Shown: positions 35,245-44,691, numbered from the stretch's first letter. The stretch: 64,000 nucleotides of DNA from Clostridiales bacterium (GCA_019415945.1 DXYF01000001.1:1-64000); one strand, 5' to 3'. A program made the numbers and translations. The notes: generated by a model not told the origin, from the letters alone.

Positions 35245-36108
35245 TTATTTTTCAACATCTCGGTGCTGTATGATACACCTGTAGCCCTTTTCAAGAAAAT
35301 GCTGTTCAAGCGTCATCGCAACCGTTACGCTCCTGTGCTTGCCGCCCGTACAGCCGACACCTACCACAAGCTCGCTTTTGCCCTCTTTGAGATAAAGAGG
35401 AACGGAAAAATCAAGCAAATTGAGCGTTCTTGCAATAAATTCCTGCGTATCGTCACTTTTGAGAACATAATCACGCACCGTCTTGTCAAGTCCCGTAAGT
35501 GGCTTAAGCTCGGGTATATAGTACGGATTCGGCAGGCAACGCACATCCATGATGAGGTCAGCCTCAAGAGGAATGCCGTACTTAAAGCCGAATGACATAA
35601 ATGTAAGGGTAAGGCTTTGGGACGCATCCTCCAAAAACATCGACATAACACGCTCCCTAAGCTGTTTGCCCGACATATATGTAGTGTCGATTTTGTAGTC
35701 GGCAAGCCTTTTAATGGGAATCAAAAGAGCCTTTTCAAATTCAACCGCCTCGGATACCGAGCCGTCCTTGAGCCGCTCTGCAAGCGGATGCTTTCTGCGT
35801 GTTTCCTTGTATCTTACAATAAGACAATCTACCTTTGCGTCAAAGAAGAGCAGGCTTACTTCGCTGTGTTTTTTCTTAAATCTTTCAATTTCGGCGTACA
35901 TATCCTCAAAATTCTCATTGCCTCTGACATCGACAACTACAGCGACCCGCTTCATCATATTGTCCTTTGAATTAAGACAAAGCTTATAGAGTGTCGGAAG
36001 CAAAGACGCGGGGATATTATCAACGCAATAATAACCTATATCCTCAAATACATGGAGTGCACTTGTTTTTCCTGCACCCGACATTCCCGTAATGATTACA
36101 AATTCCAT
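35245..36108 (-). CDS. rapZ: RNase adapter/nucleotide-binding protein RapZ (YvcJ)
   Basis: A 287-residue P-loop protein with Walker A GMSGAGKT (8-15), central RFKKKHSEVSLLFFDA and the C-terminal VGVGCTGGKHRSVTVA motif characteristic of the family. In Gram-negatives RapZ links glucosamine-6-phosphate to small-RNA decay; in Firmicutes YvcJ is a GTPase with an unclear role. It lies in hprK-PHP-murB-rapZ-whiA. Confidence 0.94.
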   Translation of the reverse strand: MEFVIITGMSGAGKTSALHVFEDIGYYCVDNIPASLLPTLYKLCLNSKDNMMKRVAVVVDVRGNENFEDMYAEIERFKKKHSEVSLLFFDAKVDCLIVRYKETRRKHPLAERLKDGSVSEAVEFEKALLIPIKRLADYKIDTTYMSGKQLRERVMSMFLEDASQSLTLTFMSFGFKYGIPLEADLIMDVRCLPNPYYIPELKPLTGLDKTVRDYVLKSDDTQEFIARTLNLLDFSVPLYLKEGKSELVVGVGCTGGKHRSVTVAMTLEQHFLEKGYRCIIQHRDVEK

Positions 36109-36124
36109 AAAATTACACCTTTAT

Positions 36125-37030
36125 TTAAAGCACAATAAGCTCACATTCAAGCTTATATCCGGTTTTTTCAAACACCGTTTTTTGAATTTCTTCTATTAAC
36201 TGCTTTACATCATTTGCACTTGCATTTGACTTGTTGATAATAAAGCCTGCGTGCTTATCCGAAATTTGTGCACCGCCGCAGGTTTTGCCCTTTAATCCGC
36301 ACTGCTCGATGAGAGTGCCTGCAAAACTGCCCTCGGGACGCTTGAAAACACTGCCTGCACTCGGATACTCAAGCGGCTGTTTTTCGTTTCTCGAACGCAT
36401 ATATTCGTCCATTTTTTCTCTTATGTCACTTTGGATTCCCTTGTTAAGCTTTAGGGTAACTCCCGTAATTATCATATTGTTACCGCGGTAAACGCTCGTT
36501 CTGTACCCGAAATTCAAATCTTCCTTTTCGATTCTGCCGATTTCTCCTTCGGGGGACATATGCGACACGCTGTGAACAATATTTTTCATTTCACCGCCGT
36601 ACGCTCCGGCATTCATAAACACGGCACCGCCGACTGTTCCGGGGATTCCCCATGCAAATTCAAGCCCCGAAAGTCCGCAGTTGAGTGCAAATTTGCACAA
36701 TGAGGCAAGAGTTGCACCCGCACCGCAGTAGACGGTAGTTTCGTCAACGAGGGTAATTTTGCGAAAATCGCCGTCGAGTCTGATTACAACGCCCCTGATT
36801 CCGTCATCGCCTACAAGCAGATTGCTTCCGTTTCCGACAATCATATAATCTATGCCTGATGCATTACATTCCTTTAGGATTGCACTGAGCTTGCTTAAAT
36901 TATTGACTTTTATGTAAGCATCGGCACTGCCGCCGATTTTAAATGTTGTGTGTCTGCTCATAGGTTCATTTTTTCTTGCGTCACATCTTAAAATTTCTGC
37001 AAGATTGAAAACAATATCCGATTTATTCAC
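36125..37030 (-). CDS. murB: UDP-N-acetylenolpyruvoylglucosamine reductase
   Basis: MurB reduces the enolpyruvyl group to give UDP-MurNAc, the second committed step in peptidoglycan synthesis. FAD-binding motifs HTTFKIGGSADAYI (28-41) and VGNGSNLLVGDDGIRG are clear, as are GIPGTVGGAVFMNAGAYGGE (about 130-149) and the catalytic serine in YPSAGSVFKRP. The 301 residues fit type II MurB of Firmicutes. The start is GTG with GGGGGT upstream. Confidence 0.96.
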   Translation of the reverse strand: MNKSDIVFNLAEILRCDARKNEPMSRHTTFKIGGSADAYIKVNNLSKLSAILKECNASGIDYMIVGNGSNLLVGDDGIRGVVIRLDGDFRKITLVDETTVYCGAGATLASLCKFALNCGLSGLEFAWGIPGTVGGAVFMNAGAYGGEMKNIVHSVSHMSPEGEIGRIEKEDLNFGYRTSVYRGNNMIITGVTLKLNKGIQSDIREKMDEYMRSRNEKQPLEYPSAGSVFKRPEGSFAGTLIEQCGLKGKTCGGAQISDKHAGFIINKSNASANDVKQLIEEIQKTVFEKTGYKLECELIVL

Positions 37031-37048
37031 AATATACCCCCAAAATTA

Positions 37049-37768
37049 TTAATAAGATATGTTCTTTTCATCAAAATAAGCCTTTAGATTTTCTACGCTT
37101 GTATTTACAATTAATTTTTCCGGAAAATCAACGTCTTTAAGCATCTCAAGCGTTTTGTAGGCTCTGCCCAAAGTGTCGGTAAAATGAGCGTCCGTATCAA
37201 CGCAGATTCTCGCATTATATTTTTTGCAAATCTTTGCGATTTCAACGCAGTTGCCCTTGTTGTCCTTGTTGTATCTGAAAGCGGAATCGTTTATTTCTAT
37301 CAGCTTGCCGTTTTTGGCAAGGACGGGAATTACCTTTTCGTAGTCGTACTTAAAATACTCAGATCCGCTGTGAGCTATTACATTGACATTGGGATTTTCG
37401 GCAAGCTTTATATAGGCGTTTGTGCATTTTTCAACAGTTGCCTCACCCTTTATTGTAATTGTATGCATTGAAGCCACTACCCAGTCAAGATTGTTTTGAA
37501 GCGAGTCTTCAACATCAAGGTTTCCTTCATAATCGCAGATGTTTGCTTCTATTCCCTTTAAAAGCCTTACTCCCTTTAGATATTTTGGGATTAAGCCCAA
37601 AGATTCAAAGTAAAACGGTCCGGGAGCTCCGGGCATTGTGCGTGCATGGTCGGTTATCGCCAAAGCAAACAGTCCCAGCTCTGCCGCTTCGTTTGCCATT
37701 TCGGTAACCGTTGCATACGCATGAGTTGATGCAATAGTGTGCGTATGAAGATCGGCTATCAATTTCAT
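37049..37768 (-). CDS. PHP-domain phosphatase (YcdX-like)
   Basis: A 239-residue PHP-fold metallohydrolase. The first motif is DLHTHT near residue 5; later HAR, a HSG triad near residue 134, and DTDAHF near residue 190 supply the other metal ligands. YcdX-like members hydrolyse phosphate esters; the substrate is unknown. The start at 37768 has GGGAG upstream and lies four bases after the hprK stop. It is embedded between hprK and murB, as in many Clostridia. Confidence 0.85.
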   Translation of the reverse strand: MKLIADLHTHTIASTHAYATVTEMANEAAELGLFALAITDHARTMPGAPGPFYFESLGLIPKYLKGVRLLKGIEANICDYEGNLDVEDSLQNNLDWVVASMHTITIKGEATVEKCTNAYIKLAENPNVNVIAHSGSEYFKYDYEKVIPVLAKNGKLIEINDSAFRYNKDNKGNCVEIAKICKKYNARICVDTDAHFTDTLGRAYKTLEMLKDVDFPEKLIVNTSVENLKAYFDEKNISY

Positions 37769-37772
37769 TGTA

Positions 37773-38741
37773 TCACTCCCATTTATCAACTATTTTTTTG
37801 GTTGTGTTTGCGGCTTCGTCAACATCCATACCCAGACTTTTCAGCAAATCCTGAGCCGCGTTGTATCCCATCTTCTTCTGTCTGTTGTTCATCGCCGCCA
37901 CCTCGATGATTACGGCAAGGTTTCGTCCCGGTTTGACGGGTATTGTGAGAGCGGGAACCTCTACTCCGAGTATGTCCATATACTCATTATCAAGTCCCAT
38001 TCGGTCATACACCTTACTGTTGTCCCACTGCTCAAGATTGATTATAATATCAATTTTTTCCTGCATTTTTACGGCACCCATACCGAAAAGCTGGCGGGCA
38101 TTTATTATTCCTATTCCCCTAAGCTCTATAAAATGCCTGATATTTGCAGGCGACTGTCCCATAAGTGTCGTCGTAGATGTTCTGCGGATTTCAACCGCGT
38201 CGTCTGCAACAAGGCGGTGTCCCCTCTTTATAAGTTCCATTGCGGTTTCGCTCTTACCGACTCCGCTGTCACCGATAAGCAGACAGCCCTCGCCGTACAC
38301 CTCGACCAAAACGCCGTGGCGTGTGATTCGGGGAGCAAGAGCATTGTTAAGATAGTGAACAAGACGGGCTGTTAAATCCGAGGTGTTCTCGCTTGTGCTG
38401 AAAATCGAAACATTGTGAAGTTTAGCACTTTCAACTATTACAGGGGTTGAATCAATGTCATGACAAATGATAACGGCAGGAGGTCCGAAGCTGAAAATTG
38501 AGTCTATTACCATTTTCTGAGCCTCACTTCCGAATCTGCCGAGATAGGAAAACTCGGTATTGCCGAAAACCTGAATACGCTTATTATCAAAAAACTCAAA
38601 ATAGCCCGTAAGCTCAAGACCGGGTCGGTTAATCTCGACTGTAGTAATTTGGGTTTTTTCATAATTTTCCGCTATATAAACCTCATTAAGATTTAAATCT
38701 TTTACAATATCTGATAACGGTACGGAAAATTCAACAGACAT
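37773..38741 (-). CDS. hprK: HPr kinase/phosphorylase
   Basis: HprK phosphorylates and dephosphorylates Ser46 of HPr (and Crh), the switch for CcpA-mediated carbon catabolite control in Firmicutes. The 322-residue protein has the catalytic His in ITRHGVLVEV (H142), the P-loop GDSGVGKS (157-164), and the family signature LRGIGIINARQLFGMGAV (about 210-228). It heads the hprK-PHP-murB-rapZ-whiA group; a TATAAT box lies upstream at 38782-38787. Its presence fits the starch-degrading lifestyle. Confidence 0.96.
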   Translation of the reverse strand: MSVEFSVPLSDIVKDLNLNEVYIAENYEKTQITTVEINRPGLELTGYFEFFDNKRIQVFGNTEFSYLGRFGSEAQKMVIDSIFSFGPPAVIICHDIDSTPVIVESAKLHNVSIFSTSENTSDLTARLVHYLNNALAPRITRHGVLVEVYGEGCLLIGDSGVGKSETAMELIKRGHRLVADDAVEIRRTSTTTLMGQSPANIRHFIELRGIGIINARQLFGMGAVKMQEKIDIIINLEQWDNSKVYDRMGLDNEYMDILGVEVPALTIPVKPGRNLAVIIEVAAMNNRQKKMGYNAAQDLLKSLGMDVDEAANTTKKIVDKWE

Positions 38742-38857
38742 ACTTTCACCGCCTAATATTATTCGGGTACTATCGATATATATTATACACCATATCAGGG
38801 TCGGTATAAAGTCTTTTTATGAATTATTTTTCAATATTTTTATTATTTTTATCATTT

Positions 38858-39442
38858 TTAAGGATTGATTTTTATAATTTCGGACTTTAATTCCGAATTA
38901 GAATTAATATAAGAAAGAGCTAATTCTTTTTTATTATTATCCGAAAAACTATTAAATATAGATAAAGGAGTAACAGAAACCGAGCTGTCTTTTTTCGTAT
39001 TCAGAATAATAAGTTCACTCACCTTTTCACCAAACTCCTTGTCGCTGCCAAGCATTTCCACCACGCCGCTGTCGCATAATGTTACATACATAAGAGGAGA
39101 TAAATACGAATTTCGGGAAATAAATTCAATATCATTTTTAAGCGTTTTTCGGGCGACGCTTTCCTCGGTTACAAACAGCTCAAGCTTTGTAAGCATTAAA
39201 TTTGAAACGCTCTCGTTTCTTGCTTTTTCACACGCAGATTCAAAGGAGTCGGCACAAACAGTCGTGTAAACGGGAGTATCGGAACTTGAAAGAAAGTAAA
39301 ACGAATAGTATGTTTTGCCTTCGTTTTCAAATACCGTAACAATTTCTGCAATTGAAGCCTTGTCAATCTGCTTTGACTGAGAACAGCCTGACAGGATTAA
39401 AGATAAAACACATACGCACAAAAGCAATATTTTTTTAAACAT
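38858..39442 (-). CDS. Short GerC-type spore germination lipoprotein
   Basis: A 194-residue lipoprotein, with lipobox LILSGC near residue 20. It is the third gene of a ger operon, which normally encodes the GerC subunit. The sequence resembles only the N-terminal domain of Ger(x)C proteins (the region with SVARKTLKNDIEFISRN) and stops before the second and third domains, where family members reach about 350-400 residues. The reading frame is clean, with a GGAGGAG ribosome binding site, so it looks like a naturally short subunit or a stable truncation. It overlaps gerB by eight bases. Confidence 0.65.
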   Translation of the reverse strand: MFKKILLLCVCVLSLILSGCSQSKQIDKASIAEIVTVFENEGKTYYSFYFLSSSDTPVYTTVCADSFESACEKARNESVSNLMLTKLELFVTEESVARKTLKNDIEFISRNSYLSPLMYVTLCDSGVVEMLGSDKEFGEKVSELIILNTKKDSSVSVTPLSIFNSFSDNNKKELALSYINSNSELKSEIIKINP

Positions 39443-40493
39443 TCAATCTCCTCCTGCCGAAAACAATATAAAAAACGGGGATTACCACTGCACATATGAA
39501 AGTAAGCACATTAAACACAAAAGCGTCTGTGAGCAGTTTCTTTACACCGTCAAAGCTGTACGCAGAGATAAACAGAATAAATATCAGCAAAGCAAATACA
39601 CCTGCAAACGGAAGCGAGCCTGATTTTGAGGTACAGCGGCATATACAGGCAAGTGCAAGCGATATTACCAAAAAAACCGAAAGCAGTGAGCTTGACAAAA
39701 AGAAGCTGTCGAGTCCTCCGATACTCTCAAAATGAGCCGTTTTCGAGAGCAAAAAAGCACTGTATTCCTGTGCGTGTGCGTAACTGCCCAAAGCAAATAC
39801 CGCAAAAAACAAGAACAATCCGAATAATACGGCACCTATAATCAGAGTAATGACTATATGCTTTGAGTGAAAGTTTTTTATACTTCCAGACAAAACCGAA
39901 AAAAATACAGCGATAAATGCAGGCGTTACAAAAAACGATGTGGTGTTTACAAAATCGCTTTTATTACCGCTAAACGAAAAATCCGAAGCGTTTATTTCCA
40001 AATTAGAAATATTACCCGAAAAAATTACGACAAAAGCAACAATAGAAAATGCAAATATGAATATTGAACACCGAGCTATTGCATTTGCACCCTTGCAGGC
40101 GGCATAAACTGCAACTGCCAAAAGTATTAACGCAACGGCATATATATTTGCTTCACTGTTAATTCTTTTTGAGAACATATCGGAGTACTTGAGCAAAAAA
40201 TATTCGGCTGTATATACAAAATATATGCAGTAAAACGCCGAAACAAAAATAACCGCAGACGGAGTTTTTTTATTGGCGTAGGATATAAATCCGAGGTCTG
40301 TTTTGCTCTTTATTACGGCTGACGGAATAAAGAACAGTCCCGCAATTAAAAAGCCGATAAAAATTGACAGCAAGGAAAACAAAAAAGACGAATTTTTCGA
40401 AAAATCAGACGCTTCAAGCAAAATAACCGAGCTTAGGGTCAACAGCAATACAAGCATAAGACGCTTTGAGGGAAATTTAATTTTTGTCAGCAT
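39435..40493 (-). CDS. GerB-type spore germination permease
   Basis: A 352-residue membrane protein with about ten hydrophobic segments, of the GerAB family (APC superfamily), expected to bind germinants in the spore inner membrane. I start it at the ATG at 40493, six bases after GGAGG; a further ATG at 40499 is too close to it. It overlaps gerA by 17 bases and the short gerC by eight. It is divergent from Bacillus GerAB, so the call rests on topology and operon position. Confidence 0.75.
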   Translation of the reverse strand: MLTKIKFPSKRLMLVLLLTLSSVILLEASDFSKNSSFLFSLLSIFIGFLIAGLFFIPSAVIKSKTDLGFISYANKKTPSAVIFVSAFYCIYFVYTAEYFLLKYSDMFSKRINSEANIYAVALILLAVAVYAACKGANAIARCSIFIFAFSIVAFVVIFSGNISNLEINASDFSFSGNKSDFVNTTSFFVTPAFIAVFFSVLSGSIKNFHSKHIVITLIIGAVLFGLFLFFAVFALGSYAHAQEYSAFLLSKTAHFESIGGLDSFFLSSSLLSVFLVISLALACICRCTSKSGSLPFAGVFALLIFILFISAYSFDGVKKLLTDAFVFNVLTFICAVVIPVFYIVFGRRRLNV

Positions 40494-41946
40494 ATACATC
40501 CTCCGTTTCGGGGAATTTTTGCACCTTTATGGTGTGCCTTGAAAGCTTTTTCCAGTTTGCACGAATAAATACATCTCTCATACTTCTTATTGAAAACGGT
40601 GCAAGAGATGACATATAGGGAACTCCGAGTGAAGTTTTTGAACACATATTAATCAGCACAATGCAGGCGGCAAGCACTATTCCCCACAGCCCGAAAATTC
40701 CGCCGATAATTATATAGGAAAATCTAAGCACTGTTATCGGAGGATACAAGGACGCCGTAACATAGCTGCAAATTGCGGCTGTTGCTATAACCATCAGCGT
40801 TGATGAGCTTATAAAGCCCGCACTTACGGCACTCTCGCCTATTACAAGTGCTCCAACGATGCTGACGGCGTGTCCCAGCGGTTTAGGAATACGCAATCCC
40901 GCTTCACGCATTATTTCATATACAAAAGTTATTATCAACGCCTCAAGCGTCACGGAAAGCGGCGTTGCCGAGAGCGACTCTGCCGTTTTTATTAGCAGTC
41001 CCGTCGGGAAATATTCGGGATGATACTGTGCAAAAGCCGTGTAAACACCGGGCAGGAACACGGCAATTATAAACGAAAGGTATTTTAATATTCTTATAAA
41101 CGCCGCGTAATAGGGACGGTTTGAGTAGTCGTCAACGCTTTGAAACTCCTCGACAAACAGGTGGGGTAAAATTATAACGGCAGGTGTACCGTCAATGAGG
41201 ATTGCCACTCTTCCCTCTGCAAGCTTTCCGCAGACGGTATCGGGCCGCTCCGAAATTCCCACACCCGAAAAAATCGACATTGAACCTTTGTCCTCAAGAT
41301 AATCGTTGAGATAACCCGAAGCAAGCAGATTTTTAAGGTCGCTTTTGTTAAGCCTTGAACGAATTTCATCAAGTATTTCGGGCGATACGCTTTTTTGCAG
41401 GTAGCAAAGCATAAGCTGTGTTTGCGATTCTTCGCCCACCGTAACCATTTCAAACACAAGGTCGGGATTTTTTATTCTTCTTCGTATCAGCGTCATATTG
41501 ATTCGCAAAGGCTCGGTAAATCCCTCTCTTGAACCTCTTTGGACAACCTCGCTTTCAGGCTCGCTCACGCTTCGAAACGAAAATCCCTGAACGCCGATTG
41601 CAAGCATTCTGTCCGTGCCGTCAAGTGCAAGGATTGCAAATCCCGATGTTGAAAACATTATCGCTTCATCAAAGGTATTAAATTCAACAATTTCGCTGGA
41701 TGTCAGAACCGACTGTTTAATTTCGTCAAAAATTTCGTCAGCCGAACCGTCCGAGAAACTGTGAGCAAGGAGAGGATTGATTATTGACAGAGCAATTATC
41801 TCCTTGCTGCACATACCCTCTATTGTAATAATAGCCGCCTTTCTCGGCTTTTGGGACGGAATTACCATATCCCGCACGGTAAAATCGGCGGAGGATGCGA
41901 ACATTTTTTTGAGTGTATCTATATTGCTTTTTAATGAGCTGTTCAT
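40477..41946 (-). CDS. GerA-type spore germination protein
   Basis: A 489-residue GerAA-family subunit. The N-terminal cytoplasmic region (about 1-270) ends with the family motif VAILIDGTPAVIILPHLF (about 250-268). Five or so transmembrane segments follow, including LPGVYTAFAQYHPEYFPTGL near 295-320 and IPKPLGHAVSIVGALVIGESAV. With GerB and GerC it forms a germinant receptor channel. A minus-strand GAATA (41986-41990) and CAATAAA (41960-41966), 19 bp apart, weakly resemble a sigma-G promoter, which would be expected. The ribosome binding site is GGTGAT. Confidence 0.9.
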   Translation of the reverse strand: MNSSLKSNIDTLKKMFASSADFTVRDMVIPSQKPRKAAIITIEGMCSKEIIALSIINPLLAHSFSDGSADEIFDEIKQSVLTSSEIVEFNTFDEAIMFSTSGFAILALDGTDRMLAIGVQGFSFRSVSEPESEVVQRGSREGFTEPLRINMTLIRRRIKNPDLVFEMVTVGEESQTQLMLCYLQKSVSPEILDEIRSRLNKSDLKNLLASGYLNDYLEDKGSMSIFSGVGISERPDTVCGKLAEGRVAILIDGTPAVIILPHLFVEEFQSVDDYSNRPYYAAFIRILKYLSFIIAVFLPGVYTAFAQYHPEYFPTGLLIKTAESLSATPLSVTLEALIITFVYEIMREAGLRIPKPLGHAVSIVGALVIGESAVSAGFISSSTLMVIATAAICSYVTASLYPPITVLRFSYIIIGGIFGLWGIVLAACIVLINMCSKTSLGVPYMSSLAPFSIRSMRDVFIRANWKKLSRHTIKVQKFPETEDVYADKN

Positions 41947-42037
41947 AATATCACCGTTATTTATTGTAAACAGAGGTTAAATTTTTATTCGGAAGAATAT
42001 GTTAAAGCTTTTTGCAAATATTAGTAACGGTGATGAT

Positions 42038-42709
42038 ATGGTTATAACTGTTTTGAGAACTATACTGCTTTATGCATTCGTTGTGCTTGCCGTAAGGCTT
42101 ATGGGAAAGCGGCAAATAAGTGATATGCAGCCGAGCGAACTTGTAATTACGCTGATAGTATCGGACATTGCGTCTATTCCGATGCAAAACACTTCGCAGC
42201 CGCTTCTGAGCGGAATTGTACCTGTGCTTGTGCTTGTTGCTTTGGAAATACTTGCAAGTATTCTGATGATGAAAAGCGGAAAGTTTCACAGACTTATCTG
42301 CGGAAATCCCGTTGTGGTTGTCCGTGACGGAAAAATTCTGCAAAGCCAGATGAAAAGGCTGAGGCTGACGACGGAGGATTTATGCGTACAGCTTCGTCAG
42401 CAAAATGTTTTTTCACTTGAGGATGTTCAGTACTGCATTGTGGAAACAAACGGCATGGTAAGCGTCCTTGAAAAGCCGCAACGCAGAAAGCCGAGTGCGG
42501 ACGACCTGGGAATTAAAATATTTGATAATAAAATTGAAACCGTCGTTGTAAGCGACGGTCAGATTTTAAACAACTCCCTTGAGCTGTGCGGCAAAAAAGC
42601 GGATGATATTTATAATATACTCAAAAGGGAAAGTACAAGACTTAAGGATATATTTATTATGACGCTTGACGGAACGGGAAAATATAATATCATTTTAAAG
42701 GACAGTTAG
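42038..42709 (+). CDS. DUF421 (YetF-like) membrane protein
   Basis: A 223-residue protein with three N-terminal transmembrane segments (about 5-80) including RLMGKRQISDMQPSELVITL, the DUF421 hallmark, and a C-terminal soluble domain repeating a small alpha/beta unit (VVVRDGKIL, then LRLTTEDLCVQLRQQNVFSLEDV). Function is unknown; several paralogues occur in spore formers. The start at 42038 is chosen for the GGTGAT ribosome binding site shared with the divergent gerA gene. One base separates it from the DUF4363 gene, a common pairing. Confidence 0.85.
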   Translation: MVITVLRTILLYAFVVLAVRLMGKRQISDMQPSELVITLIVSDIASIPMQNTSQPLLSGIVPVLVLVALEILASILMMKSGKFHRLICGNPVVVVRDGKILQSQMKRLRLTTEDLCVQLRQQNVFSLEDVQYCIVETNGMVSVLEKPQRRKPSADDLGIKIFDNKIETVVVSDGQILNNSLELCGKKADDIYNILKRESTRLKDIFIMTLDGTGKYNIILKDS

Positions 42710-42710
42710 T

Positions 42711-43091
42711 ATGAAAAGAATATATATATCTTTTTTGTTTATAATCATTGTATTTGTCTTTGCCGCCGCACAGCTCGGATATGTGAGCGGCAAAGCGGAT
42801 ATTTTTATTTCCATGATAGAGCAAAGCGACAAGCTTATGAGAAAAAGCGAATTTGAAGAGGCAATAAACCTGTGCGAAACGATTGAACAGGACTGGTACG
42901 ATACCGCCAAAAGCATTGATATGCTGCTGATACACGATTATGTTGACGCAATAGGTCTTAATATTTCAAAGATGAAGGTGTATGCGGAAAATTGCAGTGT
43001 TGATATGTACTTTGCCGAAAGCGACACCGCAAAAAAAGAACTCGCTTCCATAAAAGAAAGCGAGTATCCGTCGATTGAAAATATCCTGTAA
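42711..43091 (+). CDS. DUF4363 family protein
   Basis: A 126-residue protein with one N-terminal hydrophobic segment (about 3-21) and a helical extracytoplasmic part. The WYDTAKSIDMLLIHDYVDAI stretch (about 63-82) is the recognisable core of DUF4363. The family often follows DUF421 genes, as here, suggesting a two-protein complex of unknown role. It ends shortly before the convergent znuB gene. Confidence 0.75.
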   Translation: MKRIYISFLFIIIVFVFAAAQLGYVSGKADIFISMIEQSDKLMRKSEFEEAINLCETIEQDWYDTAKSIDMLLIHDYVDAIGLNISKMKVYAENCSVDMYFAESDTAKKELASIKESEYPSIENIL

Positions 43092-43119
43092 TATAAAGTA
43101 AGTAATTTCAGATTAGCTT

Positions 43120-43950
43120 TTAGCTTTTGAGTCTGAACGCTCTTGTCCGTATTGCCTCGATAATCCAAAAAATCAAAAACACACAGGCGTTTACAATAAC
43201 TACGCTTGCACCTGTCGGTGTGTCAAGCGAATAAGAAGCACACATTCCGATAAAAAAGCACAATACGGAGAGAACACCCGAGCAAAGGATAACGGACTTA
43301 AACTTTTTGCACACCCTCATAGAGGACAATGCAGGGAAAATTATCAGTGCGGATATAAGCAGAGTGCCCATTATTCTCATTCCGATTACTATCGTAAGTG
43401 CGGTCAGCAGGGAAATAACCGTGTTATACGCCCCTGTTTTGAGTCCCGTTGCCTTTGAAAAGCTCTCGTCAAAGGTAACGGCAAAAATTTTATTGTAAAA
43501 CAAAATGAAAATCGAGATTACAGCTACGGCAAGCACGGCACACATAATCGCGTCGGCATTTGAAGTTGCAAGAATACTTCCGAACAAATACGAATTGAGG
43601 TCTGTATTAACTCCCGAAATACTCACGCACACAACTCCTATTGCAAGTGCCGTGCTTGAAATTATGGCAATGGCGGCGTCGCCGTTGATTTTGCTGTTTT
43701 CCGAAAGTCTGAGCAATAAAAACGCCGCAACAACAATTACGGGAACGGCAACCTGCAAAGGTGCAAGATTTAAAGACGCCGCAACGGCAAGCGAGCCGAA
43801 GCCGACATGAGAAAGCCCGTCGCCTATCATTGAATAGCGTTTAAGCACAAGCGTTACCCCTAAAAGTGCCGCACAAAGGGACACGAGCACGCCTACAATG
43901 AATGCTCTTATTATAAAATTATACGAAAACATTTCTGCAAGAATATCCAT
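43120..43950 (-). CDS. znuB: Zinc/manganese-type ABC transporter permease
   Basis: A 276-residue ABC-3 family permease with eight or so membrane segments, including GDGLSHVGFGSLAVAASL near residue 40 and GMRIMGTLLISALIIFPAL near residue 190. It forms the membrane channel with the ATPase encoded four bases upstream. The metal is inferred as zinc from the histidine-rich binding protein. Confidence 0.92.
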   Translation of the reverse strand: MDILAEMFSYNFIIRAFIVGVLVSLCAALLGVTLVLKRYSMIGDGLSHVGFGSLAVAASLNLAPLQVAVPVIVVAAFLLLRLSENSKINGDAAIAIISSTALAIGVVCVSISGVNTDLNSYLFGSILATSNADAIMCAVLAVAVISIFILFYNKIFAVTFDESFSKATGLKTGAYNTVISLLTALTIVIGMRIMGTLLISALIIFPALSSMRVCKKFKSVILCSGVLSVLCFFIGMCASYSLDTPTGASVVIVNACVFLIFWIIEAIRTRAFRLKS

Positions 43951-43953
43951 ATT

Positions 43954-44691
43954 TTAAAGCACCTCCGCTGATTTGTGACGGCAGTCATCGCAGGGGCAAT
44001 CGGTAATCATAAACTTTTTGCCCACATCGGAATGGAGATACTGATGTGCCGTGCCGTAAAAATAGTTCTTTCCGGAGAGATGAAGAATTTTTGACGCGTT
44101 ATTCACCGCCGAAGTTACATCGTGCGATACCATAATTATCGTGATGCCGCTTTTGTTAAGCTTTTTGATAAGAGCATACATTTCCGTTGCCGCCTTTGGG
44201 TCAAGACCCGTTACAGGCTCATCGAGTATCAAAAGCTTATGGGTTGCACACAAAGCCCTTGCAAGCAGTGCTCTCTGCTTTTGACCTCCCGAAAGCTCCC
44301 TGAAGCACCTCTTGCGAAGTGAATAAACTCCCGTAAGCTCCATATTTTTCGCGGCAGTTTCCTTTTGCTCTCGTGAATAAAAAAGAGTATGCTTTTTATT
44401 AAGACAGCCCGAAAGCACCACTTCGCTTACAGAGGCGGGAAAATCCTTTTGCAAAATCGTCTGCTGAGGCAGATACCCTATTTCATTTTGCTTTAAGCCG
44501 CAGCCGTATAAAACAGAACCGCTCTGAACAGGCAAAAGTCCCAGCAGACACTTCATCAGCGTTGTTTTGCCGGACCCGTTTTCGCCCACGATGCATACAT
44601 AATCGCCCTCGTCAATTTTTATATTTATATCTGACAAAACAGTTTTGCCCTCATAGCCCATATAAGCGTTTTTAATTTCTATAAGTGCCAT
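43954..44691 (-). CDS. znuC: Zinc-type ABC transporter ATP-binding protein
   Basis: A 245-residue ABC ATPase: Walker A GENGSGKT (36-43), signature LSGGQKQRALLARAL (about 137-151), Walker B LLILDEP, and the H-loop histidine in MVSHDV. Unusually, it ends with a cysteine-rich tail, CPCDDCRH (about residues 231-238), which looks like a metal site. It overlaps znuA by one base. Confidence 0.92.
   Translation of the reverse strand: MALIEIKNAYMGYEGKTVLSDINIKIDEGDYVCIVGENGSGKTTLMKCLLGLLPVQSGSVLYGCGLKQNEIGYLPQQTILQKDFPASVSEVVLSGCLNKKHTLFYSREQKETAAKNMELTGVYSLRKRCFRELSGGQKQRALLARALCATHKLLILDEPVTGLDPKAATEMYALIKKLNKSGITIIMVSHDVTSAVNNASKILHLSGKNYFYGTAHQYLHSDVGKKFMITDCPCDDCRHKSAEVL

Noticed and set aside
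38887..38908. A 20-base AT-rich identity between the 3' end of the short gerC gene and the gap at about 51340
   Set aside because: It is low-complexity, partly palindromic sequence inside a coding region in one case, with no shared flanks. It is most likely chance.
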